From: an uncultured Clostridia bacterium
GTDB taxonomy: Bacteria > Bacillota > Clostridia > Oscillospirales > Acutalibacteraceae
Length of the DNA stretch: 63,881 bases
Reading direction: 5' to 3'
Assembly (NCBI GenBank): GCA_946187325.1
Contig: CAMHQC010000010.1
Span: 1 to 63,881, forward strand
A program made the position numbers and the translations under genes. Positions 40,893 to 49,991 of the stretch are shown here, piece by piece. Positions within the stretch are counted from its first letter, which is position 1; each line of letters begins with the position of its first letter. The notes beneath the pieces are model-generated. The model made no database searches. It was not told the origin of the DNA and saw only the letters and a program-made list of their open reading frames with translations.

Positions 40893-41309
40893 ATGAGAGC
40901 AGTCAGTTCTAAGTTAAGTATAATAGATAAAAAAGCAGTTAAAGCGGTAATACTCGGCTCTGTTATAGGGGTAATAACCTCGATACTGCTTACATTATTA
41001 TGTTCGTTCGCGATTACACTAATCGGGAAACTGCCCGATAACTCGCCTGATTATATCAGTCTCGGAATACTGGCGGCAGGCAGCTTTATCGGCGGATATA
41101 TAAGCGCGAGAATATATAAACGCAACGGTATTATGCTGGGGCTTTTTACAGGGCTTGCGGTATTTTTAATAGTATTTTTGTCGGGAGCAGGCTCAATTAC
41201 CGAGGGAGTAGCTTTATATACATTAGTTAAACTGCTTATAATAGTATTATTCTCGGCAGTCGGCGCGGTTTTCGGGGTGAATAAAAAAGAAAAAATGAGA
41301 TACAAATAG
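40893..41309 (+). CDS. TIGR04086-family membrane protein
   Basis: This 138-residue protein has four hydrophobic segments (about 16-45, 53-71, 82-98, 107-128) and matches the TIGR04086 family of Firmicutes, which is often found beside yajC and has no known function. The first 15 residues are basic and cytoplasmic. Its start follows directly on the 3' arm of a strong hairpin that includes the SD, suggesting translational or transcriptional control. Confidence 0.8.
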   Translation: MRAVSSKLSIIDKKAVKAVILGSVIGVITSILLTLLCSFAITLIGKLPDNSPDYISLGILAAGSFIGGYISARIYKRNGIMLGLFTGLAVFLIVFLSGAGSITEGVALYTLVKLLIIVLFSAVGAVFGVNKKEKMRYK

Positions 41310-41336
41310 TTGAGGCAGGTTCGATTTGAACCTGTC

Positions 41337-42203
41337 TTACTTAATTATACCAATTATATCCTCGGGGATCTCACTTTTAATTACAACCTTTTTCTTAGTA
41401 AAAGGGTGAATAAAACTTACCTCTTCACAGTGCAGCGCCTGGCGTTTTATATATTTCAGCGAGCCTCCGTACATATCGTCGCCCGCTAAGGAATGACCGA
41501 TATAAGAAAAATGAGTTCTAATCTGGTGAGTGCGTCCTGTTTCGAGCTTTATCTTTAGGAGAGTATGATTATTATTAGAACATATCGGAATATAATGAGT
41601 GACAGATTTTTGTCCGTCATCGGCACAGATCCGCTGAATAGTATGGCCTTCTTTAATCTTTATAGGTTTATCTATAGTTCCCGGTTTCTCGATTATCCCC
41701 TCACAAACGGCGATGTACGTTTTATCGATTCGGTTAAATAGATAAGAAGCTGTATACTTATCCTTAGCGGCGATAACTATTCCGGAAGTGTCTTTATCAA
41801 GCCTGTTTAACGCTCTGAATTTATAATTCTCCCCTAACTGTTTAAGGCGGTAGGAGTGGAAATTAGCGAGAGTATCGGTCTGGTGAACCTTTGTAGGATG
41901 GACAGGCATTCCGAAAGGCTTGTCGAAAGCAATTATAAAATCGTCCTCATACAAGATATTTAGTTCGCCCTTTACGGCGGAGATATTATTCTCCTCATCG
42001 GGAAGATTTAGGACAACCTTATCCCCCGCGTTGAGCTTATCAATAGTTTTAATTTTTTTATTATCCCTTAAAATTCCGTCTTTTTCACGCTTTAACTGTG
42101 CTATTATACGAGCGGAAACATTACATTCTTTTCTTAAAAATGTGTTAACAGAAATGTTATCTAAGTTTTCGGGTACGATAAACTCGAGTTTTTTAGAGGA
42201 CAT
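41337..42203 (-). CDS. RluA-family pseudouridine synthase
   Basis: This enzyme isomerises uridine in rRNA or tRNA. An N-terminal S4-like RNA-binding segment (about 10-60: ISVNTFLRKECNVSARIIAQL) is followed by the catalytic domain with the RluA motif ALNRLDKDTSGIVIAA (about 131-146, catalytic Asp in RLDKDTSG) and LETGRTHQIRTHFSYIGHSLAGD. Length, 288 aa, is normal. The exact target (RluD, RluC or another) cannot be read from sequence. Its 5' end overlaps the DUF1294 gene by 11 bases. Confidence 0.92.
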   Translation of the reverse strand: MSSKKLEFIVPENLDNISVNTFLRKECNVSARIIAQLKREKDGILRDNKKIKTIDKLNAGDKVVLNLPDEENNISAVKGELNILYEDDFIIAFDKPFGMPVHPTKVHQTDTLANFHSYRLKQLGENYKFRALNRLDKDTSGIVIAAKDKYTASYLFNRIDKTYIAVCEGIIEKPGTIDKPIKIKEGHTIQRICADDGQKSVTHYIPICSNNNHTLLKIKLETGRTHQIRTHFSYIGHSLAGDDMYGGSLKYIKRQALHCEEVSFIHPFTKKKVVIKSEIPEDIIGIIK

Positions 42204-42471
42204 AGCGATTCACCAAAGCGTAAACAATAAACTGTAGTATGATTATCAGCGGAATACCGAGCATAAATTTCAACTTCTTCGTTTTATGGCGGATAAGCCG
42301 CATTGTTATATACATAAATACACTTCCGCCGAGAGCTGATAATAAAAATAGCGTAAACTCTTTTACACGCCGTTTATTATTAACCGCGCAGCGCTTATCG
42401 TAAACAGTTATTATAATCGAAATAATGTTAATAATTATTAAGTAAATAAAAAAATAAATTAAAGGATTCAT
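42193..42471 (-). CDS. DUF1294 membrane protein
   Basis: This 92-residue protein has three hydrophobic segments and the DUF1294 core: an early NIISIIITVYDKRCAVNNKRRVKE and the middle LFLLSALGGSVFMYITMRLIRHKTKK, quoted only in part. Function is unknown. It overlaps and precedes the RluA gene and is divergent from the GHL10-like gene. Confidence 0.8.
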   Translation of the reverse strand: MNPLIYFFIYLIIINIISIIITVYDKRCAVNNKRRVKEFTLFLLSALGGSVFMYITMRLIRHKTKKLKFMLGIPLIIILQFIVYALVNRYVL

Positions 42472-42489
42472 AATAAAAGGGATGATAAA

Positions 42490-43674
42490 ATGAAAAAGAA
42501 ATTACCGTTACTTATCAGCATAGCTCTGCTCACGGCGGTTATTACCGTTACGAGCCTTAATAACAAACCCGCGTCTAAAGCTCAAAAAGCCGTTAAGACA
42601 AGCTCCGTTAAAATCAGCACTGAAACGCGCGGCGTATGGGTTAGTTATATTGAGCTCGATATGAATAATACCGACAGAAGTTATACGAGCTTTAAAAAAC
42701 GGTTTAAAAACATAGCTGATACTTCAAAAAAGAAGAAGTTTAACACATTAGTCGTTCAGGTAAGACCGTACTCTGACGCGCTGTACAACTCGAAAGTTTA
42801 TCCTTTTTCACACATTATATCGGGCACACAGGGTAAAAAGGTCAGCTATGACCCGCTTAAATATATGTGCGCTTACGCCCATAAAATCGGAATGAAAATA
42901 CACGCGTGGATTAACCCGTACCGCGTAAGGAGCTCTAAGGAGTTAAAGCTCTCGAGCGATAATCCGTACATAAAGGACAAAAGCTTAGGCGTAGAAGTAG
43001 GCGACGGTATATATTTTAATCCCGCTTTAGAAAAGGTAAGGAAGCTAATCGAAAGCGGAATTAAGGAAATTATAAATAATTATGATGTAGACGGAATACA
43101 GTTCGACGACTATTTTTATCCTACTACCGACGAAAATTTCGATAAAGCTCAGTACGAAAAATACAGAAATAATGTCGGTGAAAATAACGCGATTACTCTA
43201 AAGGACTGGCGTATAGCCAACGTTAATATGCTTATTGCGGAATGTCATACTTTAATTCATAAAAAAAGTAAAAACATACAGTTCGGGATATCTCCGCAGG
43301 GCAATATTCAAAACGACTACGAAATGTGCGCCGATATATACAGTTGGTGTACAAAGTCGGGGTACATTGATTATATATGCCCTCAGCTTTACTACAGCCT
43401 TAAAAACCCGGCGTTAACGTTTAAGGACGCGCTTAAAAAATGGACGGAAATAGAATATCACGATAACGTAGAGCTTTATATCGGAATTGCGGGATATAAG
43501 ACGGGTACAGACGCTGACGAAGGTACCTGGAATAACTCGGAAACTATTTTAAAAGAAGAAGTCGAGCTTATCAGGAAAAAGAATATAAACGGTTTTATGT
43601 TCTACAGCTACTCTAATCTCGATAATAGTAAATCGTACAAAGAGGTTAGCAACCTGGTAAAGCTCTTAGACTAA
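42490..43674 (+). CDS. Secreted GHL10/DUF187-family glycoside hydrolase-like protein
   Basis: An N-terminal signal anchor (about 1-22) precedes a PF02638 TIM-barrel domain: TRGVWVSYIELDM (about 46-58), FNTLVVQVRPYSDALY, HAWINPYRV, the acidic catalytic-site-like DVDGIQFDDYFYPT (about 198-211), FGISPQGNIQNDY and CPQLYYSLKNP. Members act on cell-wall or other polysaccharides; a few have been shown to process muropeptide-linked glycans, but the substrate here is unknown. The last 9 bases overlap the convergent mtaB gene. AAAGGGATGA is the SD. Confidence 0.86.
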   Translation: MKKKLPLLISIALLTAVITVTSLNNKPASKAQKAVKTSSVKISTETRGVWVSYIELDMNNTDRSYTSFKKRFKNIADTSKKKKFNTLVVQVRPYSDALYNSKVYPFSHIISGTQGKKVSYDPLKYMCAYAHKIGMKIHAWINPYRVRSSKELKLSSDNPYIKDKSLGVEVGDGIYFNPALEKVRKLIESGIKEIINNYDVDGIQFDDYFYPTTDENFDKAQYEKYRNNVGENNAITLKDWRIANVNMLIAECHTLIHKKSKNIQFGISPQGNIQNDYEMCADIYSWCTKSGYIDYICPQLYYSLKNPALTFKDALKKWTEIEYHDNVELYIGIAGYKTGTDADEGTWNNSETILKEEVELIRKKNINGFMFYSYSNLDNSKSYKEVSNLVKLLD

Positions 43675-44958
43675 CTCTCCGATACAGTAATCGTCCTTAG
43701 CTTCGGTGATTTTTACATTTACTATCGCGCCTGTTAATTCTTTATCGGAATAAAGATGTACAGGCGTATAATTCTTGGTATAACCCTCGTAGTATTCGTT
43801 GTGTCGTAATCTTTCGACAAGGACATCCTCTACCCTGCCTGCTTGTGATTTTAAGAAATCCTTACGCAGTTTATCGGTAGCTTCTATCATAATTTTGCTT
43901 CTCTGTTCTTTAACTTTAGCGTCAAGGTGATTATCCATTTTATCAGCGGCAGTGCCTTTACGTCTTGAATACGGAAAAACATGAGTTTTAGAAAATCCGA
44001 CTTTCTTTACAAAATCTAAACTCTCGTTAAACTCCTCGTCGGTTTCTCCCGCGAAACCTACCATAACGTCGGTGGTTATAGAAGCGTTATCGAAATTAGC
44101 GCGTAAGTCCTCGACAATCTTCATATACTCGTCGGTATCGTACTGACGACGCATACGTTTAAGTGTAGCATTAGAACCGCTTTGGAGAGATAAATGGAAT
44201 TGCGGACAGAATTTATCCTGTTGAGCGAACCGCTTAATAAGGCTGTCGTACATCATTTCGGGTTCAAATGAGCCGAGACGCACCCGCTTAATCTCGTCAA
44301 ACCCGCAAACTATATCAACAGCGTCGGCTAGGTCAAAGTCCTCACCCTGACCGTAAGCGGAAAGATTTATTCCGACGAGTACAATTTCCTTATATCCTTT
44401 TTGGGCAAGCTGCTTAATTTCCTCACGCAAAACCTCGGGCTTTTTACTGCGCACTCTACCCCTGGAATACGGAATAATACAGTAGGAACAAAAGCGGTTA
44501 CAGCCGTCCTCTATTTTAACGAAAGCGCGTGTATGGCCGTCGAAATTATGTACGCTGATGTTTTCATATTCAGCGTTTTTGTTATCGTGGGATTCTATAT
44601 TTACAATCTTGGTTCGGTGAATTAAAAACTCATTAATATAATCCACAATATCGCTGCGTCGTTTGTTTCCGAGAACTATATCGCAACCTTCAAAGTCCGA
44701 TACTCTATCGGGAAATGCCTGAGGCATACAACCTGTGAGGATTACAATTCCGTCCGGATTATTTCGGCGGGCTTTATGAAGAACCTTACGGTTTTTAGCG
44801 TCGGTGACAGCAGTGACCGTACAGGTATTTATAATCGTAATATCAGCCTTGTTTTTATCGTCGGATTTAGTAAAGCCGTTTTCTGTTAATAATTCACTCA
44901 TAAGCTGGGATTCGTACTGGTTAACCTTACAGCCCAGCGTAATAATATTAAATGTCAT
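43666..44958 (-). CDS. mtaB: tRNA t6A37 methylthiotransferase MtaB
   Basis: MtaB is a radical SAM enzyme that turns t6A37 into ms2t6A37. N-terminal UPF0004 cluster Cys are in ITLGCKVNQYESQLM, INTCTVT and LTGCMPQ. The radical SAM cluster is C-x3-C-x2-C in EDGCNRFCSYCIIPYSRGRVRS (quoted partly). The C-terminal TRAM domain is about 365-430. MtaB rather than MiaB is indicated by GCKVNQYES and IPYSRGR. It pairs functionally with tsaB and tsaE elsewhere in the window. A terminator upstream isolates it from the his operon. Confidence 0.93.
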   Translation of the reverse strand: MTFNIITLGCKVNQYESQLMSELLTENGFTKSDDKNKADITIINTCTVTAVTDAKNRKVLHKARRNNPDGIVILTGCMPQAFPDRVSDFEGCDIVLGNKRRSDIVDYINEFLIHRTKIVNIESHDNKNAEYENISVHNFDGHTRAFVKIEDGCNRFCSYCIIPYSRGRVRSKKPEVLREEIKQLAQKGYKEIVLVGINLSAYGQGEDFDLADAVDIVCGFDEIKRVRLGSFEPEMMYDSLIKRFAQQDKFCPQFHLSLQSGSNATLKRMRRQYDTDEYMKIVEDLRANFDNASITTDVMVGFAGETDEEFNESLDFVKKVGFSKTHVFPYSRRKGTAADKMDNHLDAKVKEQRSKIMIEATDKLRKDFLKSQAGRVEDVLVERLRHNEYYEGYTKNYTPVHLYSDKELTGAIVNVKITEAKDDYCIGELV

Positions 44959-44976
44959 AATTAAGTCCTGTTTTAA

Positions 44977-45002
44977 AACCCACTAATTATTATTAGTGGG
45001 TT
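44977..45002 (-). terminator. Terminator of the histidine operon
   Basis: AACCCACTAAT / ATTAGTGGGTT with loop TATT; on the minus strand it is followed by TTTTAAAAC, directly after the hisE stop. Confidence 0.85.
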
Positions 45003-45006
45003 AGTT

Positions 45007-45336
45007 TTATGAATTTTTATCTACTTGGTGGAATGTTTTAAGGTTGCCTGTTTTTTCACTTCGTTTATCAAGCTCTTTAAGTACATCGTCAAGCTCGATA
45101 CCCTGATCAACCATCATAACCATAAGGTGATAGATTAAATCGGAAATCTCGTAGACAGTTTCGTTGTTGTCTCCGTTTTTAGCGGCGATAATAGTTTCGC
45201 TGCACTCCTCGCCTACTTTTTTGAGGATTTTATCGAGACCTTTTTCAAGTAAATAACAGGTGTAAGAACCCTCTTTTTTATTATCGCGTCTGTTTAAAAC
45301 AGTTTCGTATAAAGCCTTTAATACTTTATCATCCAT
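45007..45336 (-). CDS. hisE: Phosphoribosyl-ATP diphosphatase
   Basis: HisE removes pyrophosphate from phosphoribosyl-ATP. It is an all-alpha MazG-like protein: GSYTCYLLEKGLDKILKKVGEECSE (quoted as two parts in the family alignment), IIAAKNGD and the metal-binding EISDLIYHLMVMMVDQGI. Length, 109 aa, is normal for the stand-alone form. It is last in the his operon, separate from hisI rather than fused. Confidence 0.95.
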   Translation of the reverse strand: MDDKVLKALYETVLNRRDNKKEGSYTCYLLEKGLDKILKKVGEECSETIIAAKNGDNNETVYEISDLIYHLMVMMVDQGIELDDVLKELDKRSEKTGNLKTFHQVDKNS

Positions 45337-45346
45337 ATAAATTACC

Positions 45347-45661
45347 TCATTTTATCTTAGTAAAGAAACAGGAATGGTTGCCTGTATGACAGGCGGCTCC
45401 CGTCTGTTCTACAACAACGAGCAAAGTGTCGTTGTCGCAATCGGAGTACATCTCTAAGACCTTCTGAAGATGTCCCGAGGTCGCTCCCTTATTCCAAAGC
45501 TCCTGACGGCTTCTCGACCAGAACCATGTATAGCCTGTTTCTAAAGTCTTTTTTAAAGACTCTTTGTTCATATACGCGAGCATTAAGACTTCGCCCGTGG
45601 ACTTTTCCTGAACTACCGCGGGTATAAGCCCGCCTTTTTTAAAGTATTTATCTAAATCCAT
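45347..45661 (-). CDS. hisI: Phosphoribosyl-AMP cyclohydrolase
   Basis: HisI opens the adenine ring of PR-AMP. Marks: [43 protein letters not shown] (quoted partly), the zinc/metal residues in [22 protein letters not shown] and the final CFF. Length, 104 aa, is the stand-alone form. In the operon it follows hisA directly; hisF, usually between them, is absent. Confidence 0.95.
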   Translation of the reverse strand: MDLDKYFKKGGLIPAVVQEKSTGEVLMLAYMNKESLKKTLETGYTWFWSRSRQELWNKGATSGHLQKVLEMYSDCDNDTLLVVVEQTGAACHTGNHSCFFTKIK

Positions 45662-45663
45662 TA

Positions 45664-46383
45664 TTACACCCTTGAAGCGGCTTCTATGGCAAGTTTTAAA
45701 TCGAGATTACCGCTGTAGATAGCTTTACCCGTAATAGCGCCGTAGATATGTAAATTGTGAAGATTAATAATATCCTTGATATTGGAAATACCGCCGCTTG
45801 CCACAATATCACAGCTTACGTTGTTAGCGAGATTATCGAGCTGTACAAGGTTAGGTCCGGCGAGAGTACCGTCCTGATTAATATCGGTGAACACGATAGT
45901 CTTAACACCGATTTGCTCCATCTGTTTAGCGAGATCGATGTAATTAAGCTCTGACTTATCAGTCCAGCCCTCAGCGCACACTATACCGTCCTTAGCGTCG
46001 ATGCCGACAACAATTCTGTCGTCAAAATTATTAACAGCGTCAATTACAAAATGCTGGTCTTTTACAGCCGCTGAACCGAGTATAACACGGTCAATTCCGT
46101 TTTCGAGATAATACTCGATAGTATCCATATTTCGAATACCGCCGCCGACTTCAACCTTGATATCAGTATTTTTGGCGACGTCGATAATCAGCTCGGAGTT
46201 TTTCAGCTTGCCGTCTTTAGCTCCGTCTAAGTCTACCATATGCATCCACTCGGCGCCCGCGTTTACAAAGCTTTCAGCTACATCATACGCGTCGTCGGCT
46301 ACCTTGGAAGCGGTAGAATAATCTCCCTTAAATAATCTTACGCATTGGCCATCTTTAATATCGATGGCGGGTAAAATAATCAT
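45664..46383 (-). CDS. hisA: ProFAR isomerase
   Basis: HisA is the TIM-barrel isomerase that opens the aminoaldose ring of ProFAR. Marks: [20 protein letters not shown] with the catalytic Asp in [50 protein letters not shown] with the second catalytic Asp, and [12 protein letters not shown]. Length, 239 aa, is normal. A phosphate-binding GGG/ASGG pair is intact. The next enzyme, HisF/HisH, is not encoded in this operon. Confidence 0.95.
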   Translation of the reverse strand: MIILPAIDIKDGQCVRLFKGDYSTASKVADDAYDVAESFVNAGAEWMHMVDLDGAKDGKLKNSELIIDVAKNTDIKVEVGGGIRNMDTIEYYLENGIDRVILGSAAVKDQHFVIDAVNNFDDRIVVGIDAKDGIVCAEGWTDKSELNYIDLAKQMEQIGVKTIVFTDINQDGTLAGPNLVQLDNLANNVSCDIVASGGISNIKDIINLHNLHIYGAITGKAIYSGNLDLKLAIEAASRV

Positions 46384-46423
46384 TTTTTAACCTTTCCGTC
46401 CGTTTTACAGACAAATAATTTCT

Positions 46424-47002
46424 TTATAATACACCTTTTGTAGATAAAGGCTTACCTGAGTCGTTTTGTTTTACGGCGATTTTCAGCGCGTGAGCTACCG
46501 CCTTATAGATAGCTTCAATAATATGGTGCGAATTATAACCGTACTCGCATTTAACGTGCAGGGTAATTCCCGCGTTATAGGCGAAAGCTCTCATAAATTC
46601 TACAGTCATAGCTGACGTATAATCTCCGCATTTTTCCTGAGGGAAATCAGCGTCGAATACCATAAACGGACGTCCGCTTATATCAAGCGAGGCAAAAGCT
46701 AAAGCTTCGTCCATAGGCACATAAAAGCTTCCGAAACGCTCGATTGAGCTTTTGTCGCCCAGAGCCTTATTAAAAGCCTGTCCTAAAACGATACCCGTGT
46801 CCTCGATAGTATGGTGATCGTCTACGTTTAAATCGCCCTTAACGTTTACTTCAAGCCCGAATCCGCCGTGTGTAGCGAAGGAGTTTAGCATATGGTCGAA
46901 AAATCCTATACCTGTATCGATTTTAACATCTCCGCCGTCGAGGTTCAGTTTCAGGCTGATATCGGTTTCTTTAGTTTTTCTGTTAATTTCAGCGTTTCTC
47001 AT
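46424..47002 (-). CDS. hisB: Imidazoleglycerol-phosphate dehydratase
   Basis: This is the monofunctional HisB dehydratase. It shows the repeated metal-binding motifs of the family: FFDHMLNSFATHGGF, VDDHHTIEDTGIVLGQA, and later FMRAFAYNAGITLHVK, YNSHHIIEAIYKAVAHAL. Length, 192 aa, lacks the phosphatase domain seen in enterobacteria. It starts 1 base after the hisC stop. The 40-base gap to hisA contains no gene, so hisH is missing. Confidence 0.95.
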   Translation of the reverse strand: MRNAEINRKTKETDISLKLNLDGGDVKIDTGIGFFDHMLNSFATHGGFGLEVNVKGDLNVDDHHTIEDTGIVLGQAFNKALGDKSSIERFGSFYVPMDEALAFASLDISGRPFMVFDADFPQEKCGDYTSAMTVEFMRAFAYNAGITLHVKCEYGYNSHHIIEAIYKAVAHALKIAVKQNDSGKPLSTKGVL

Positions 47003-47003
47003 A

Positions 47004-48065
47004 TCATCTCTCCGAAATAAACTTTTCTACAGCGTTAATTACAGCGTTTATCTCTTCGTCTGTACCCGATGTAATACGAACATAACCGCCCATACATCTT
47101 ATAGCTATAGATTTACTCTTTAAATATTCCCAAAGTTCTTTTGAAAAGCTTGTTTTAACGAATACGAAGTTAGTTTTAGTTTCATACACGTAAAAATCGT
47201 CGGTGAGCTTACTAAGCTTAACCAGTTCATTATACAGCTTTTTTGTATTTTCAACAATAGTTTTTATGCGATTATTTAAAAATTCTTTGTTTTTATAAAG
47301 CTCAGCGCCTATTGCCTGGGAAATACTGTTGACGTTATACGGCGATTTAACAGCCGCAATCGCACGCGTTATAGTTTCATTAGCCGCGGCGAAACCCAGT
47401 CTTAACGCGGCGCTTCCTAACGCCTTAGACGCCGTTCTGAACACGATTAAATTATCGTAATTATCAACATCTTTAAGAAGCGAATTCTCCTCACCCCAGA
47501 AATCCATATACGCTTCGTCGAGAACTACAAGACAGTTCACCGACTTAATGAGCTTTTCGGCTTCGGCTTTAGTTATTCCCTGACCTGTAGGATTACAGGG
47601 ATTGGAGAATATTAAGGCGCCTATATTCTCGCTGTTGATAGTGGAAATAAGCTTATCTACGTCGATATTTAAATCTACGTCCTTATTAAACTTAACGCAG
47701 GGATTTTCGGTAATAGAGCTGTAAAATTCATACATACTGAAATCGGGATTCGTTACAAGGAGCTTCTCCCCTTTTTTCATAAACGCCGACTCAATTAGAA
47801 AAATAAGCTCGTCCGAGCCGTTACCTACAGTAACGTTTTTATAATTTATTCCGTAAAAATCGGCGAAAGATTTTCTAAGCTCAATACACAGCGGGTCGGG
47901 ATAACGGTTAAAATCGAGGTTATGTATAACGTTATCTACCGTTTTCATAAACTCCGAATCATAGTTAAGCGTACATTCGTTGGCGTCGAGACGGATAGAA
48001 TACTCGCCTGAGACGGGCTCGTACGGTACTAAGTTTTTAATTTTATCGTTTAAAGTATATGACAA
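47004..48065 (-). CDS. hisC: Histidinol-phosphate aminotransferase
   Basis: HisC is a fold-type I PLP aminotransferase that converts imidazole acetol phosphate to histidinol phosphate. Marks: RLDANECTLNYD, FNRYPDPLCIELR, VTVGNGSDELIFLI, FSNPCNPTGQGIT, VLDEAYMDFWGE and the PLP-lysine block FRTASKALGSAALRLGFA (Lys near 212). Length, 353 aa, is normal. Confidence 0.94.
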   Translation of the reverse strand: MSYTLNDKIKNLVPYEPVSGEYSIRLDANECTLNYDSEFMKTVDNVIHNLDFNRYPDPLCIELRKSFADFYGINYKNVTVGNGSDELIFLIESAFMKKGEKLLVTNPDFSMYEFYSSITENPCVKFNKDVDLNIDVDKLISTINSENIGALIFSNPCNPTGQGITKAEAEKLIKSVNCLVVLDEAYMDFWGEENSLLKDVDNYDNLIVFRTASKALGSAALRLGFAAANETITRAIAAVKSPYNVNSISQAIGAELYKNKEFLNNRIKTIVENTKKLYNELVKLSKLTDDFYVYETKTNFVFVKTSFSKELWEYLKSKSIAIRCMGGYVRITSGTDEEINAVINAVEKFISER

Positions 48066-48074
48066 AAAATCACC

Positions 48075-49364
48075 TTATTTATCAAATCTTACTTTTATAG
48101 AATTAGCGTGAGCGGTTAAGCCCTCAACCTCCGCGAAACGGACAATATCGTCAGCCTGCCCGCGTAAAGCGTCCTCGGTATAATAGATAAAGCTTGACTT
48201 TTTAACAAAGCTGTCTACCGATAAGGGACTGAAAAATCTGGCGGTACCGCTTGTCGGCAGAACATGGTTGGGACCCGCGAAATAGTCTCCTAAAGGCTCG
48301 GGGCTGTAGTTGCCTAAAAATACCGAACCCGCGTTATCGAGCTTTCCGATATATTCCATAGGATTCTCACAGCATACCTCGAGGTGTTCGGGAGCTAAAT
48401 CGTTAGCGAATTTAACAGCCTGATTCATATCGGAACAAACGATTATAGCGCCGTAGTTTTTTAGCGAGCTTTCGATAATCTCTTTACGCTCAAGCTTCGC
48501 GCACTGAGCTTTTAACTCGGCTTTAACTTCTTCGGCTAAAGCTTTTGAGTTAGTTAGAAGTATTGAGCTGGCGAGCTTATCGTGCTCAGCCTGGCTCATT
48601 AAATCCGCCGCTAAGAATTTAGCGTTAGCTGTTTTATCCGCTACAATTAAAATCTCGCTGGGGCCTGCTATCATATCGATATCAACTACTCCGTAGAGGA
48701 GCTTTTTCGCGGTTGCTACAAATATATTGCCGGGACCGACAATCTTATCAACCTTGGGAACCTGCATAGTTCCGTAAGCGAGCGCGGCTACAGCCTGAGC
48801 TCCGCCCATAAGGAAGATTCTATCAACACCCGCGATTTTAGCCGCGGCGATAATATCGGGATTAGGCTTACCGTCCTTAGACGGCGGAGTAGTCATAACT
48901 ATCTCTTTACAACCGGCAAGCTTTGCGGGAATAGCGTTCATAAGTACAGATGACGGATACGCCGCCGTACCTCCTGGTACATAAAGTCCTACTCTCTCGA
49001 GGCCTCTAACGCGCTGGCCCATAATTACGCCGTTTTCTTTAGTCGTTAGCCACGACTGCTGAACCTGGCGTTTATGAAAGTCGCTTATATTGGCGGCGGC
49101 TTTTTTTAGAGTTTCAATATAATCTTTATCACAGCCGGAGATAAGACTGTCGATTTCTTCTTTGGAGATTTCAACATTTTCGGGAGCTTTGCCGTCGAAC
49201 TTAACGGTATAATCATAAACAGCCTTATCGCCGTTTTCTTTAACATTATTCAGAATATCCAAAACTACATCGGAAACATCCTTAGCTCCGCTCTGTGAGC
49301 GTTCTTTTAAGGTTTCTATAAATTTATATTCATCTTTTCCGTTAGCAACTACGGTAGTTATCAT
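48075..49364 (-). CDS. hisD: Histidinol dehydrogenase
   Basis: HisD carries out the last two oxidations to histidine with NAD and zinc. Marks: GERVGLYVPGGTAAYPSSVLM-type segment (ERVGLYVPGGTAAYPSSVLM), VGPGNIFVATAKKLLYG, DMIAGPSEILIVAD, LMSQAEHDKLASSILLT, APEHLEVCC, GNYSPEPLGDYFAGPNHVLP. Length, 429 aa, is normal. It overlaps hisG by 4 bases. Confidence 0.96.
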   Translation of the reverse strand: MITTVVANGKDEYKFIETLKERSQSGAKDVSDVVLDILNNVKENGDKAVYDYTVKFDGKAPENVEISKEEIDSLISGCDKDYIETLKKAAANISDFHKRQVQQSWLTTKENGVIMGQRVRGLERVGLYVPGGTAAYPSSVLMNAIPAKLAGCKEIVMTTPPSKDGKPNPDIIAAAKIAGVDRIFLMGGAQAVAALAYGTMQVPKVDKIVGPGNIFVATAKKLLYGVVDIDMIAGPSEILIVADKTANAKFLAADLMSQAEHDKLASSILLTNSKALAEEVKAELKAQCAKLERKEIIESSLKNYGAIIVCSDMNQAVKFANDLAPEHLEVCCENPMEYIGKLDNAGSVFLGNYSPEPLGDYFAGPNHVLPTSGTARFFSPLSVDSFVKKSSFIYYTEDALRGQADDIVRFAEVEGLTAHANSIKVRFDK

Positions 49365-49990
49365 TTAACTTCTGCCTCCATTTTAGAAACAAGTTCTTCG
49401 ATTTCTTTTTTTCTAAGCTTTAAGCTCGCGATATTGGCTATAAGACGCGCGGAAATATCGGTAACATACTCGATTACGCTTAGATTATTAGCCTCGAGCG
49501 TCGAACCTGTTTCAACGATATCGACAATTCCGTCGGACAGTCCTACGAGCGGAGCGAGTTCTACGGAACCCTCGATTTTAATAACACGTACGTCCATATC
49601 CTTACCCTCGAAAAAAGTTCGGGTAACGTTCGGGTATTTAGTAGCGATAGTTTTTGCGCCGTAGCCGTGGTAAAAATCATAACCATTCTTACACGCCAGG
49701 GCAAATTTACATTTACCGAAGCCTAAATCGAGAAGCTCATAGAAAGAGGTTCCTTTTTCGAGGATAGTATCTTTTCCTACTACACCTAAATCGCACACGC
49801 CGTGTTCAACATAAGTTATAACATCGGCAGCTTTCGCGAGTACAACCTCAAACTTTCCGCCGCCTACTGATAATATAAGCTTTCTTCCCTTATTATGTAC
49901 TTCGTCACAATTATATCCCAGCTTTTCAAAAAGCTCAATTGTAGATTTTTCGAGCCTGCCCTTAGTAAGAGCAATTCTTATCGGATTCAT
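49361..49990 (-). CDS. hisG: ATP phosphoribosyltransferase catalytic subunit (short form)
   Basis: HisG starts the pathway by joining ATP and PRPP. At 209 residues it is the short, HisZ-dependent form without the regulatory ACT-like domain. Marks: IRIALTKGRLEKSTIELFEKLG, VEHGVCDLGVVGKDTILE, the DLGFGKCKFALA region, and the PRPP loop IVDIVETGSTLEANNL (about 160-175). The ATG at 49990 has GGTGAT upstream, partly inside the hisZ stop region; the frame extends to 50002. It is paired with hisZ as expected for the hetero-octameric enzyme. Confidence 0.95.
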   Translation of the reverse strand: MNPIRIALTKGRLEKSTIELFEKLGYNCDEVHNKGRKLILSVGGGKFEVVLAKAADVITYVEHGVCDLGVVGKDTILEKGTSFYELLDLGFGKCKFALACKNGYDFYHGYGAKTIATKYPNVTRTFFEGKDMDVRVIKIEGSVELAPLVGLSDGIVDIVETGSTLEANNLSVIEYVTDISARLIANIASLKLRKKEIEELVSKMEAEVK

Positions 49991-49991
49991 T

